DNA of 64,000 bases, taken from Halomonas campaniensis (GTDB taxonomy: Bacteria > Pseudomonadota > Gammaproteobacteria > Pseudomonadales > Halomonadaceae). Location: positions 1 through 64,000 of the forward strand of contig NZ_JACHZF010000013.1 in NCBI RefSeq assembly GCF_014193375.1. Reading direction: 5' to 3'. The translations under genes were made by a program, and so were the position numbers. Below the pieces are notes generated by a model. The model did not search any database and was not told the DNA's origin. It saw only the letters and a program-made list of their open reading frames with translations. Position 1 is the first letter of the stretch. Each line of letters opens with the position of its first letter. Positions 50,815 through 59,211 of this stretch are shown in pieces.

Positions 50815-50999
50815 TTGACGCCATCAGGGTGCTGTAGCACCATCCGTCGCGTTGGTCAGCAAGTAAAAAGTCGTCAGTTGTACTTCGATTCCTTCGATAC
50901 ACCCGGTGGCACTTCTTCCTTGTCTTGCCCACGCAATTCGGGCCCGCGAACGCATCGCGAGCCTGGCACGATCATTACAGTATGTTAAGGAAATCGACA
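50815..50999 (+). promoter_or_regulatory. Promoter region and long 5' leader of the cold-shock gene
   Basis: TTGACG at 50815-50820 is a good -35 box with CACCAT 17 bases on as a weak -10. A start near 50850 would give a leader of about 150 bases, the length typical of thermoregulated csp mRNAs. A small 6-bp hairpin (GGTGCT arms) lies at 50828-50841. AAGGAA just before the ATG is the ribosome binding site. The rest of the 300-bp gap shows no gene. Confidence 0.4.
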
Positions 51000-51206
51000 A
51001 TGGCAACTGGCACTGTCAAGTGGTTCAACGACACCAAGGGCTACGGCTTCATCTCTCCGGACGACGGCGGTGATGACCTGTTCGCTCACTTCTCCGAGAT
51101 TCAGGCTGACGGCTTCAAGACCCTGCAGGACGGCCAGAAGGTCACCTTCGAGGTCACCCAGGGCAAGAAGGGCCTTCAGGCCTCCAACATCCGGGTTGCT
51201 GACTGA
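51000..51206 (+). CDS. Cold-shock domain protein (CspA family)
   Basis: The 68-residue single cold-shock domain has the RNA-binding motifs KGYGFI (RNP1) and DLFAHF (RNP2). It opens [17 protein letters not shown] and ends with a short basic region. It acts as an RNA chaperone or transcription antiterminator. Acidic patch residues DDGGDD are typical of halophile versions. A strong terminator follows. An in-frame start 75 bases upstream is rejected because the normal start has AAGGAA. Confidence 0.95.
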   Translation: MATGTVKWFNDTKGYGFISPDDGGDDLFAHFSEIQADGFKTLQDGQKVTFEVTQGKKGLQASNIRVAD

Positions 51207-51261
51207 TCCCAGCGCCCGGCGGGTGTCGTCCACCGGGCGACACCGCTGACCAGGAAACAGG

Positions 51262-51288
51262 AAGGCCCACCTATCGGTGGGCCTTTTT
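51262..51288 (+). terminator. Strong intrinsic terminator after the cold-shock gene
   Basis: AAGGCCCACC and its complement form a 10-bp stem with a 4-base loop, directly followed by a T-run (51284-51288). Confidence 0.92.
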
Positions 51289-51311
51289 CGTGGGTGTCCG
51301 GCGGGCACGCC

Positions 51312-52001
51312 TCAGGGCTCGTCGAACTCCATCGGCTCGAGCTCGAGCTCGCTCTCGTCGAACTCCATGGGCTCCAGCGGCGGCGTCTCCTGCTCCACCT
51401 CGTCGAACTGCTCCTCCAGGCGGCGCTGCGCCTCCTCGAAGCGTCGCTCCTGCTCGGCGATGATCTCGTCGACCTCGCTGCGTGACGGCCCGGCGGTGCC
51501 CTCCTCCTGGATGCTGGACTCGAACTCGAGCCCCTCGTCGAAGGCATCGGTGTCGCCCTCCATCGGCTCCGGCACCACGGCCTCCTCCTCGGCCACCTCG
51601 AACTGCTCGTCGATGCGCCGGCTGGCCTCCTCGAAGCGACGCTCGGTCTCCTCGATGATGGCATCGATGTCATCGGCGGTGGTCTCGCCGGGCAGCGCCG
51701 CGCCCTCGTCCAGCGTCTCCGCCGGCGACTCGCCCAGGGTGGTCTCGGCATCGGCCTCGACGTCTGCGGGCTCGGCATCCGCCGGGGCGACCTCCGCGGC
51801 CTCCTCCTCGGGTGCCTCGGACTCGAAGGCCGGCTCCTCGCCGGGCAGCGGCTCGTCGGCCGGTGGCGGCGCTTCGACGTCACTCGCCGCCGGGGGCTCC
51901 TGGGGCTCGGCGTCCGCCGGCTCGTCGCCGTTGCCGCATCCCGCCACGCCCAGGGCCATGAGCAGCGCCAGCAACGCGGGCTTCCAGGGTCTCTTCACCA
52001 T
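51312..52001 (-). CDS. Highly acidic lipoprotein with duplicated helix module
   Basis: The 229-residue protein has a lipoprotein signal ending in VAGC (Cys at residue 22). The rest is extremely rich in Glu, Asp, Ala and Pro. Residues 30-130 look disordered. Two similar modules follow at about 131-169 and 185-222: DDIDAIIEETERRFEEASRR with a PEPME end, and SEVDEIIAEQERRFEEAQRR with a LEPME end. A second EPMEFDE occurs at the C-terminus. No known family was recognised. It is likely anchored to a membrane facing the periplasm. Extreme acidity fits a salt-adapted envelope protein. Confidence 0.82.
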   Translation of the reverse strand: MVKRPWKPALLALLMALGVAGCGNGDEPADAEPQEPPAASDVEAPPPADEPLPGEEPAFESEAPEEEAAEVAPADAEPADVEADAETTLGESPAETLDEGAALPGETTADDIDAIIEETERRFEEASRRIDEQFEVAEEEAVVPEPMEGDTDAFDEGLEFESSIQEEGTAGPSRSEVDEIIAEQERRFEEAQRRLEEQFDEVEQETPPLEPMEFDESELELEPMEFDEP

Positions 52002-52069
52002 GCTCTCTGCACTCCTGATTCGGGAGCGGCCCATTGCACCAGAGCCGCCCGGCTTCCGCAAGGCAGCGT

Positions 52070-52498
52070 TCAGGTGGCAAACAGCTGCCCCTGGATATCG
52101 CGGAAGGCCTTGAACTCGATGGCGTTGTTGCTGGGGTCGCGGAAGAACATGGTGGCCTGTTCCCCGGGCTCGCCACGGAAGCGGATATAGGGCTCGATCT
52201 CGAAGGTCACGCCGGCGGCGGTCAGCCGGTCGACCAGCGCCTCCCAGTCGGCCATCTCCAGCACCACGCCGAAGTGCGGCACCGGGACGCCGTGGCCGTC
52301 CACGGGGTTGCGATGATCGTCGATCCCCCGCTCGCCCAGGGCCGGGTTCAGGTGGCAGACGAACTGGTGGCCGAAGAGGTTGAAGTCGACCCAGGTGTCG
52401 CTGGAGCGACCCTCCGGGCAGCCCAGCAGGTCACCGTAGAAGCGCCGCGCCTCGTCGAGGTCGCGGACCTGCACGGCGAGATGGAAGGGAGTCAGCAT
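52070..52498 (-). CDS. VOC superfamily (glyoxalase-like) protein
   Basis: The 142-residue protein has two beta-alpha-beta-beta-beta modules. [22 protein letters not shown] is at residues 5-26, and the second module ends in [19 protein letters not shown]. His and Glu metal-ligand positions are present (FHLAV, IEFKAF). It may be a dioxygenase, a glyoxalase or a fosfomycin-resistance relative. The start [11 protein letters not shown] is supported by the fold boundary. Confidence 0.88.
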   Translation of the reverse strand: MLTPFHLAVQVRDLDEARRFYGDLLGCPEGRSSDTWVDFNLFGHQFVCHLNPALGERGIDDHRNPVDGHGVPVPHFGVVLEMADWEALVDRLTAAGVTFEIEPYIRFRGEPGEQATMFFRDPSNNAIEFKAFRDIQGQLFAT

Positions 52499-52556
52499 CG
52501 TGATGGCCTCCTAGGGGTCATGGGGATCAGGAATGGCGTCGCCACAGGGCGCACCC

Positions 52557-54497
52557 TCATCTTGCCGCGCCGTGGCGCCCTTGGCCAGTCGCCTCCCGCA
52601 GGGGCAGCGGACAGCCCAGCGTCCAGGCCACCGCACGCAGCAGCTCCGCCTCCTCGGGCGCGATATGGCCGTCGTGTTCCACGCAGCACACCATGGCCGC
52701 CAGCAGGGGCGCCCGCTCGGCCTGGGCCAGGCGCACCAGCCGGCCCAGGGCCCAGTCCAGGTCCGCCGCCGAGGGCGCCTCGCGCACCAGGTCCAGGGAG
52801 ACCCCCAGCGCCCGGCCGGCCTGCTCCAGCGACTCCGCCTGGGCCTCGGGGGAGCCCTGGCCGGCCCGGGCCAGGGTGGAGAGCAGCAGCGACAGCGGCC
52901 CGGCCAGGTCGCGAAGGTGGCGGTCGCGCCGCGCCCGCCGCTCGCCCTCGATGCCCGTCAGCACCAGCCGGTGCAGCGCCCACTGCAGGGGCCCGGGTGC
53001 CGTCTCCGCCGCCATCAGCCCGGCCAGGCACTGCCGGAAACGGGCGAACTGGGCCGCCGAGAGCTGGCGCAGCACCGGCAGCGCCAGCTCGATGAGCGGC
53101 AGGCGGTCGCCCGGCGCGAGGGTCGCGAGGGGCGCCTCCAGGGCCTCCAGCTCGTGGAGCACCTCGGGCAGGGCCTGCTGGTCCAGCACCCGTCGCTGGG
53201 CCTCGCGACTCGCCGGGTCGGCCCCCATCAGGATGCCGTAGACCAGCGCTCGCGCGGCACAGGGCTGGTGGGCGGCGTCGACCAGCCGCTCGTCGAGATG
53301 GGCCAGCCGGCGCCGGGCGCTGGCCAGGGACTCGGCATCGGGCCGGCCGACGCTGGCCACCACCGCCCCGGCCAGCGCCGCTCCGCCGAGGGCCCGCCCC
53401 AGGTCCTCCCGCCGCGACTCTCCCTGGCCGGTGCCCGCCGCGGGCTTTGCCGGCGCGGCCTTCGGGGTCGGCGCGAACGGCTCGGGCAGGCTGCCGTCCC
53501 AGCGCGGCAGCACGCGGCGGATGCGCGCCTCCAGCGGCGGATGGGTCGCCGTCCAGCGGGACAGGTGGCGCACGCCGCTGCCGAAGTAGAGGTGGCTGAA
53601 CTCGGCCGCCTGGGGAGACATCAGCCGCGAGCCGAGCCGGTAGGCGGCCAGGGTCTGCAGGGCCCTGCCGATCCCCTCGGGGTTACGGGTGTACTGCACG
53701 GCGCTGGCGTCGGCCAGGAACTCCCGCTGGCGGCTGACGGCAGACTTGATCAGGTTGCCGCACAGGGTGCCGGCATAGCCCACCAGCATCAGCGCCGCCC
53801 CCAGGCCGAACAGCGCCACGTGCCCGCCGCCGCCGCGCCGCGAGCTCCGCCCCCGCCCCCCGGCAGCGGCCCCGCGCAGCAGCAGCCGCCCCACCAGGCC
53901 GATCACCAGGATGCCGTGAAGCAGGGCCACCAGGCGCAGGTTGAGGCGCATGTCGCCGTGCAGGATATGGCTGAACTCGTGGGCGATGACCCCCTGCAGC
54001 TGCTCGCGGTCGAGGTGCTCGATGGCCCCGCGGGTCACGCCGATGGCGGCGTCGTGGGGCTCGTGCCCGGCGGCGAAGGCATTGATGGCGGCATCCTCCA
54101 GCAGGTAGACCGCCGGCACCGGCATGCCCGAGGCGATGGCCATCTCCTCCACCACGTTGAGCAGCTGCCGTTCATTGGCATCGCGGGCATCGGGGTTGAG
54201 CAGCCGGCCGCCCAGCGCCTCGGCCACTACCGAGCCTCCGGCACGCAGCTGAAGGTGGCGCACCAGGCCCCCTGCCACCACCACCGCCAGCACGCCGAGG
54301 GCCACCAGGCCGAACAGCTCGGGTTCCAGGGCCCGGGCGAGCGGGTCGGTGCCCATCACCTGGCCGTCGAACAGCACCACCGCCAGCGCCACCAGCACGC
54401 TGGCCACCACCACCAGGCCGGCCACGGCGAGCAGCAGCAGCAGGACCAGGCGGCCGGTCAGGCGCCGGGCACGGTCCTGGGCGCGGAAGAAGTCCAT
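52557..54497 (-). CDS. M48 family metallopeptidase with C-terminal TerB-like region
   Basis: The 646-residue protein has two N-terminal membrane helices (about 17-43 and 60-80), the zinc motif HEFSH at residues 173-177, two more helices (about 185-205 and 225-250) and a catalytic-domain Glu in REFLADASAV. This is the HtpX/M48 layout. It is followed by about 300 extra helical residues, ending in CVEHDGHIAPEEAELLRAVA, which looks like a TerB-type EF-hand-like repeat. It lies 13 bp after the lemA-like gene, a common pairing for membrane-protein quality control. Confidence 0.9.
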   Translation of the reverse strand: MDFFRAQDRARRLTGRLVLLLLLAVAGLVVVASVLVALAVVLFDGQVMGTDPLARALEPELFGLVALGVLAVVVAGGLVRHLQLRAGGSVVAEALGGRLLNPDARDANERQLLNVVEEMAIASGMPVPAVYLLEDAAINAFAAGHEPHDAAIGVTRGAIEHLDREQLQGVIAHEFSHILHGDMRLNLRLVALLHGILVIGLVGRLLLRGAAAGGRGRSSRRGGGGHVALFGLGAALMLVGYAGTLCGNLIKSAVSRQREFLADASAVQYTRNPEGIGRALQTLAAYRLGSRLMSPQAAEFSHLYFGSGVRHLSRWTATHPPLEARIRRVLPRWDGSLPEPFAPTPKAAPAKPAAGTGQGESRREDLGRALGGAALAGAVVASVGRPDAESLASARRRLAHLDERLVDAAHQPCAARALVYGILMGADPASREAQRRVLDQQALPEVLHELEALEAPLATLAPGDRLPLIELALPVLRQLSAAQFARFRQCLAGLMAAETAPGPLQWALHRLVLTGIEGERRARRDRHLRDLAGPLSLLLSTLARAGQGSPEAQAESLEQAGRALGVSLDLVREAPSAADLDWALGRLVRLAQAERAPLLAAMVCCVEHDGHIAPEEAELLRAVAWTLGCPLPLREATGQGRHGAAR

Positions 54498-54510
54498 GGA
54501 TCGCTCCCGT

Positions 54511-55107
54511 TCAGAAGCTCACGCGAGGCGCGGCCTGGATCTCGGCGCTGTCCTCGAACTCCAGCAGCGCGGCATCCTGCTTGTGGCCGAAGGAGGCCGC
54601 CAGGACCACCGGCGGGAAACTCTGCTTGTAGGTGTTGTACTGCATCACGGCATCGTTGAAGGCCTGGCGGGCGAAGGCCACCCGGTTCTCGGTGCTGGTC
54701 AGGGTCTCGGAGAGCTGCTGCATGTTCTCGGACGCCTTGAGGTCGGGGTAGGCCTCCATCACCAGGTTGAAGCGGCCCAGGGCCGCTCCCAGCGCGCCCT
54801 CGGCCCCGGCCAGCTCGGCCATGGCCCCCGGGTCGCCGGGCCGAGCGGCGGCATGCTGAAGCCCCACCTCGGCGGCATTGCGCGCCTCGGTCACCGCCTG
54901 CAGGGTCTCCCGCTCGTGGGCCATGTAGGCGCGGGCGGTCTCCACCAGGTTGGGGATCAGGTCGTGGCGCCGCTTCAGCTGCACCTCGATCTGGGCGAAG
55001 GCGTTCTGGTAGCGGTTCTTCAGCGCCACCAGCCGATTGTAGATGGCCACGCCATAGACCAGCAGCAGGCCCAGCACCACCAGCGGAAGGATTGTCGAGA
55101 GTTCCAT
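54511..55107 (-). CDS. LemA family protein
   Basis: The 198-residue protein has an N-terminal membrane helix (residues 6-23) and a four-helix LemA domain with YNRLVALKNRYQNAFAQI near 24 and RRHDLIPNLVETARAYM near 46. YNTYKQSFPP is near 158. LemA proteins are membrane-tethered partners of M48 peptidases; the exact role is unknown. The ATG at 55107 has GAGGAG 6 bases upstream, better than the ATG at 55113. It heads the LemA-M48 operon. Confidence 0.93.
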   Translation of the reverse strand: MELSTILPLVVLGLLLVYGVAIYNRLVALKNRYQNAFAQIEVQLKRRHDLIPNLVETARAYMAHERETLQAVTEARNAAEVGLQHAAARPGDPGAMAELAGAEGALGAALGRFNLVMEAYPDLKASENMQQLSETLTSTENRVAFARQAFNDAVMQYNTYKQSFPPVVLAASFGHKQDAALLEFEDSAEIQAAPRVSF

Positions 55108-55225
55108 GCGCATCTCCTCTTTCGGCCCGGGCCGGATGCCGGGGCCATGCCATCGGTCGGTGCCATTTCTCCAGCAACCTCTTTACACTCTATCCCGAGC
55201 CATTTTTCTCCGACAGGGACCGTTG

Positions 55226-56824
55226 ATGATCGAAGCCGCCTATATCCTCGCCGCTTTCATCGGTGGCCTTGCTGCCATGGCGGTAAGACTCCCGCCACTG
55301 GTGGGTTTCCTGGCGGGCGGGTTTGCGTTGAACTGGCTCGGCTACACCCTGACCCCGACCCTGTCGACCATTGCCGACATCGGCGTGACGCTGCTGCTGT
55401 TCACCATCGGTCTCAAGCTCAACATTCGCACGCTGCTGCGAACCGAGGTCTGGGGGAGCGCCTCGCTGCACATGATAGGCTCCAGCCTGCTGTTCTTCCT
55501 GATTCTCGGGCTGCTCAAGTGGCTGGGCCTCTCCCTGCTCGATGAGGCCGGCTGGCAGGTCCTGCTGCTGCTGGGCTTTGCGCTCTCCTTCTCCAGCACC
55601 GTGTTCGTGGTCAAGGTGCTCGACAAGCGCAGCGAGACCCAGTCGGCCTATGGCCGCCTGGCCATCGGGCTGCTGATCATGCAGGACGTGTTCGCCGTGG
55701 TGTTCATCACCGCCTCCACCGGCGAGCTTCCCAGCCCCTGGGCGCTCACGCTGCTGCTGCTGATTCCCCTGGCGCCGATGCTCTACCATCTGCTGGACCG
55801 GCTGGGTCACGGCGAGATGCAGATGCTGTTCGGCATGCTGCTGGCACTGGTGCTCGGCTACGGCCTGTTCGAGCTGGTCGGCATCAAGGGGGACCTCGGC
55901 GCCCTGATCGTCGGCCTGCTGCTGTCGCCCCATCCGGCGGCCCAGGCACTCTCCCGGTCGATGTTCAACCTCAAGGAGCTGCTGCTGGTGGGCTTCTTCC
56001 TCAGCATCGGCTTCACCAGCGTCCCCGACTGGCAGATGGCCAGCCTCGCCCTGCTTCTGGTCGTCCTGCTGCCCCTCAAGAGCCTGCTCTACCAGTGGGT
56101 CTTCATGCGTTTCCCGATGCGCCACCGCACTTCCCTGCTGGCCACGCTGACGCTGACCAACTACTCCGAGTTCGGCCTGATCGTCGGGGCCCTGGCGGTC
56201 TCCACCGGCTGGCTCGCCCCGGAATGGCTGGTGGTACTGTCGCTGGCCGTGGCGCTGAGCTTCGCCTTTTCAGCCGCGCTCAATGCGGTGAGCGAGGGCC
56301 TCTACCGTCACCTGGAGTCGAGACTGCCCCCGCCACGGCGTGGCGACATGCCCTCCGGCGAGCGCCCCATCGAACTGGGCGATGCCGAGGCCGTGGTTCT
56401 GGGCATGGGGCGCATCGGCCGCAGCGTCTACAAGCGGCTGCGGAAAGAGTACGGGCTCAGGGTACTGGGCATCGACAACAACCCCAGAACCGTCAAGGAG
56501 CTGGGGGAGCGCGGCATGCACCTGCTGGAAGGGGATGCCGTGGATTCCGACTTCTGGGACAAGATGCTGATGTCACCCGACGTCCGCATGGTGGTATTGG
56601 CCATGCCGCACCATGCCGGTAACCTGTTCGCCCTGCAGCAGCTGCGCAACCGCCACTTCAAGGGCAGGATCACCGCCGTGGTCGAATACCCGGAGGAGAT
56701 CGAACCCATCCGCGAGCTGGGGGCCCATGCGGTCTTCCACGTCTATGACGAGGCCGGGCGTGCCCTGGCCGACAGCGCCGCTGAGGCGGCCGGCGTCGGC
56801 TCCATGGGGCGCCAGATGGGCTGA
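55226..56824 (+). CDS. CPA2-type cation:proton antiporter with TrkA-N domain
   Basis: The 532-residue protein has about 12 membrane helices of the Na_H_exchanger type (residues 1-390), with FSSTVFVVKVL near 123 and TNYSEFGLIVGALA near 312. A cytoplasmic NAD-binding TrkA-N domain follows (VVLGMGRIGRSVYKRL near 400, LLEGDAVDS near 438). This is the Kef/YbaL design, exchanging K+ or Na+ for H+ under nucleotide control. AGGGA precedes the ATG at 55226. It lies 84-111 bp upstream of the DUF1538 operon on the same strand. Confidence 0.92.
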   Translation: MIEAAYILAAFIGGLAAMAVRLPPLVGFLAGGFALNWLGYTLTPTLSTIADIGVTLLLFTIGLKLNIRTLLRTEVWGSASLHMIGSSLLFFLILGLLKWLGLSLLDEAGWQVLLLLGFALSFSSTVFVVKVLDKRSETQSAYGRLAIGLLIMQDVFAVVFITASTGELPSPWALTLLLLIPLAPMLYHLLDRLGHGEMQMLFGMLLALVLGYGLFELVGIKGDLGALIVGLLLSPHPAAQALSRSMFNLKELLLVGFFLSIGFTSVPDWQMASLALLLVVLLPLKSLLYQWVFMRFPMRHRTSLLATLTLTNYSEFGLIVGALAVSTGWLAPEWLVVLSLAVALSFAFSAALNAVSEGLYRHLESRLPPPRRGDMPSGERPIELGDAEAVVLGMGRIGRSVYKRLRKEYGLRVLGIDNNPRTVKELGERGMHLLEGDAVDSDFWDKMLMSPDVRMVVLAMPHHAGNLFALQQLRNRHFKGRITAVVEYPEEIEPIRELGAHAVFHVYDEAGRALADSAAEAAGVGSMGRQMG

Positions 56825-56838
56825 CGGGGAAGAGAGGT

Positions 56839-56860
56839 GTCGCCATGCCGCGACGGCGAC
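56839..56860 (+). terminator. Weak hairpin between the CPA2 gene and the DUF1538 operon
   Basis: Six-bp arms GTCGCC/GGCGAC with a 10-base loop lie 15 bases after the antiporter stop. It is too weak and lacks a T-run, so read-through into the next operon is likely. Confidence 0.25.
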
Positions 56861-56935
56861 GACCGTGATAGGCTGATGGCGTAAGCCGACAGCCAAGCCG
56901 CGGAAAGTATGACCGCCTGCCTGAGGGAGCCGGCC

Positions 56936-58432
56936 TTGCCGAGTCAAGTAAAGGACCTTGTACACGCCCTGCTGCATGCGCTGCGCAACCTGCTGCCGAT
57001 CATCATCGTGGTGGTGGGCTTCCAGGCCCTGCTGCTGCGCGAGTGGCCCGAGGGTGGCCTGGGCATGGCGATCGGCCTGGGCATCGTCGCCGTGGGGGTG
57101 GCACTGTTCCTGCAGGGGCTCGAGCTGAGCATCTTCCCGGTGGGCAAGCGGCTGGCCAACCAGTTCGCCCGCCGGGGCTCCATGCCGCTGCTGATGGCCT
57201 TCGGCTTCGCCATCGGCTTCTCGGCGGTGGTGGCGGAGCCCGCCCTGATCGCCGTGGCCGAGCAGGCCTACGAGATCAGCGACGGGCGCATCGACGCCCT
57301 GACCCTGCGGCTGATCGTGGCCGGCTCGGTGGGCCTGGTGATGGCGCTGGGGGTATTTCGCGTGATCCTCGGCCACCCCCTCCACTGGTACATGATCGTC
57401 GGCTATATCCTGGTGGTCACGGTGACCTTCTTCGCCCCCGAGGAGATCGTCGGCCTGGCCTACGACTCTGGCGGGGTCACCACCAATATCGTCACCGTGC
57501 CGCTGATCGCCGCCCTGGGCATCGGCCTGGCCTCCTCCATTCGCGGCCGCAACCCGCTGCTCGACGGCTTCGGCCTGGTGGCCCTGGCGGTGATGGTGCC
57601 GATGATCAGCGTGCAGCTCTACGGCATCCTGGTCTACGCCGACCCGGGCGAGGTCACCAACGGCGCCGCCCTGGTGGCCGCCGGCAGCGATACCGAGGCG
57701 CCCTCCGGGCTGGTCACCATGATCCTCGACCTGTTCGGCATGCTGCGCGACGTGCTGCCGATCATCCTGGTGATCCTGTTCTTCCAGTACGCGGTGATCC
57801 GCCGTCCGCTGGCCAGCCCGCTCAAGGTGGGCGTGGGCTTCGCCCTGGTGATCGTCGGCCTCTACGCCTTCGTGGTGGGCCTCAAGCTGGGGCTCTTCCC
57901 CATCGGCCAGCGCATGGCCGAGCAGCTGATCGGCTTCGACACCTGGCTGTGGGTCTACCTGTTCGCCTTCGCCATCGGCTTCGCCACCACCATGGCCGAA
58001 CCGGCGCTGATCGCCGTGGGCCAGCAGGCCGAGGAGGCCGCCGCCGGCAAGATCCAGGGCAACGTGATCCGCATTCTGGTGGCCGTCGGCGTGGCCATCG
58101 GCATCACCATCGGCGTCCACCGCATCATCAGCGGCGACTCCATCCACCACTACATCATCAGCGGCTACGTCCTGGTGATCGCCCTGACCGCCCTGGCGCC
58201 CCGCTACATCGTGGCCCTGGCCTTCGATCTCGGCGGGGTGACCACGTCCGAGGTGACGGTGCCGCTGGTGACCGCGCTGGGCATCGGCCTGGCCAGCCAG
58301 ATCGACGGGCGCAACGTGCTGATCGACGGCTTCGGGCTGATCGCCTTCGCCTCGATCTTTCCTATCGTGACCGTGATGAGCTATGCCATCCTGATGGAGC
58401 GGGTGGCGCACTGGAGAGAGAAGCAACCATGA
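56936..58432 (+). CDS. Tandem DUF1538 membrane transporter
   Basis: The protein of about 498 residues consists of two homologous DUF1538 halves with about six membrane segments each. Both repeat the same motifs: AEPALIAVAEQA and AEPALIAVGQQA, then GGVTTNIVTVPLIAALGIGL and GGVTTSEVTVPLVTALGIGL, then LLDGFGLVA and LIDGFGLIA. A pair of DUF1538 proteins called UmpA and UmpB from a Halomonas has been reported as a Na+(Li+,K+)/H+ antiporter; here both units are in one chain. A TTG at 56936 with GAGGGAG 6 bases upstream is preferred; an ATG at 56909 is possible (9 more residues). It overlaps the P-II-like gene by 4 bases. Confidence 0.88.
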   Translation: MPSQVKDLVHALLHALRNLLPIIIVVVGFQALLLREWPEGGLGMAIGLGIVAVGVALFLQGLELSIFPVGKRLANQFARRGSMPLLMAFGFAIGFSAVVAEPALIAVAEQAYEISDGRIDALTLRLIVAGSVGLVMALGVFRVILGHPLHWYMIVGYILVVTVTFFAPEEIVGLAYDSGGVTTNIVTVPLIAALGIGLASSIRGRNPLLDGFGLVALAVMVPMISVQLYGILVYADPGEVTNGAALVAAGSDTEAPSGLVTMILDLFGMLRDVLPIILVILFFQYAVIRRPLASPLKVGVGFALVIVGLYAFVVGLKLGLFPIGQRMAEQLIGFDTWLWVYLFAFAIGFATTMAEPALIAVGQQAEEAAAGKIQGNVIRILVAVGVAIGITIGVHRIISGDSIHHYIISGYVLVIALTALAPRYIVALAFDLGGVTTSEVTVPLVTALGIGLASQIDGRNVLIDGFGLIAFASIFPIVTVMSYAILMERVAHWREKQP

Positions 58433-58779
58433 AGTTTTCCCTGCTGGTGGCCATCGTGCCCGAGGAGCTGGAACAGCAGTGCATCGACGCCGCCACCGAG
58501 GCCGGCGCCGTGGGCATGACCCTGATGTCGGGTCGCGGCATCGGCGGCGAGCGCAAGAAGACCTTCTTCGGGCTGACCTTCGAGGGCAGCCAGAGCATCA
58601 TGCTGCTGACCCTGGAGAAGGGGCTCTCGCTCAAGGTGCTCAAGGCGATCCGCCAGATCCTCAACCCCAGCGGCGAGGATTCCAAGGGCCTGGTGATGAC
58701 CCTGCCCGTGGAGCACCTGGGCGGCATCGACATGGCGCAGGTCAAGCGCTTCGAGGAACGGCTCAGGCACGACGGCTGA
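58429..58779 (+). CDS. P-II-like regulatory protein
   Basis: The 116-residue protein has the ferredoxin-like fold pattern of P-II proteins. FSLLVAIVPEELEQQCIDAA opens it, GAVGMTLMSGRGIGGERKK covers the nucleotide/T-loop region (residues 27-45), and GLVMTLPVEHLGGI lies near 90. GRG is a P-II hallmark, but the uridylylated Tyr of GlnB is not evident. P-II-like proteins bind adenine nucleotides and gate partner transporters. Translational coupling to the DUF1538 gene (ATGA overlap, GGAGAGAG ahead) suggests that transporter is its partner. Confidence 0.8.
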   Translation: MKFSLLVAIVPEELEQQCIDAATEAGAVGMTLMSGRGIGGERKKTFFGLTFEGSQSIMLLTLEKGLSLKVLKAIRQILNPSGEDSKGLVMTLPVEHLGGIDMAQVKRFEERLRHDG

Positions 58780-58805
58780 GCGCCACCCACTGACGGAGAG
58801 AGACG

Positions 58806-59192
58806 ATGCTGGTCAAGGACATCATGATGCGCGACGTGGTGACGGTGTCACCCTTTGCCACCCTGCGCGACGCCCTGGCGCTGATGAAGCAGCACGACCT
58901 CAAGTGCCTGGTGGTGGAGCAGCAGGACCCCCACGACGCCTGGGGGCTGATCACCTACACCAATATCCTCAAGACGATCGTCGCCGAGAACGGCGACATC
59001 GACCTGATCAACGTCTATGACGTCTGCGCCAAGCCGGCCATCGGCGTCGGCGAGTCGCTGGACGTGCGCCACGTGGCGCGGCTGATGACCGACAGCATCG
59101 TCAAGCGCGTGCTGGTGCTGGACGACAATCGCCTGGTCGGCCTGGTGACCATGGATGATATCGTGGGTACCGTTCTCGACCTGATCGAGTGA
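58806..59192 (+). CDS. CBS domain pair protein
   Basis: The 128-residue protein is a single Bateman module of two CBS domains: MLVKDIMMRDVVTVSPFATL with GLITYTNILKTIV, and VYDVCAKPAIGVGESLDV with GLVTMDDIVGTVLD. Such modules bind AMP, ATP or related ligands and regulate channels and enzymes. GGAGAGAG precedes the ATG. It is 26 bp after the P-II-like gene, making a second potential nucleotide sensor for the same transporter. Confidence 0.92.
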   Translation: MLVKDIMMRDVVTVSPFATLRDALALMKQHDLKCLVVEQQDPHDAWGLITYTNILKTIVAENGDIDLINVYDVCAKPAIGVGESLDVRHVARLMTDSIVKRVLVLDDNRLVGLVTMDDIVGTVLDLIE

Positions 59193-59211
59193 GCCAGGGA
59201 ATCCCTTCGAC

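Noticed and set aside
50964..50979. A sigma-54-like TGGCAC-N5-TTACA before the cold-shock gene
   Set aside because: The essential GC of the -12 element is AC here, and the start site would fall in the ribosome binding site.
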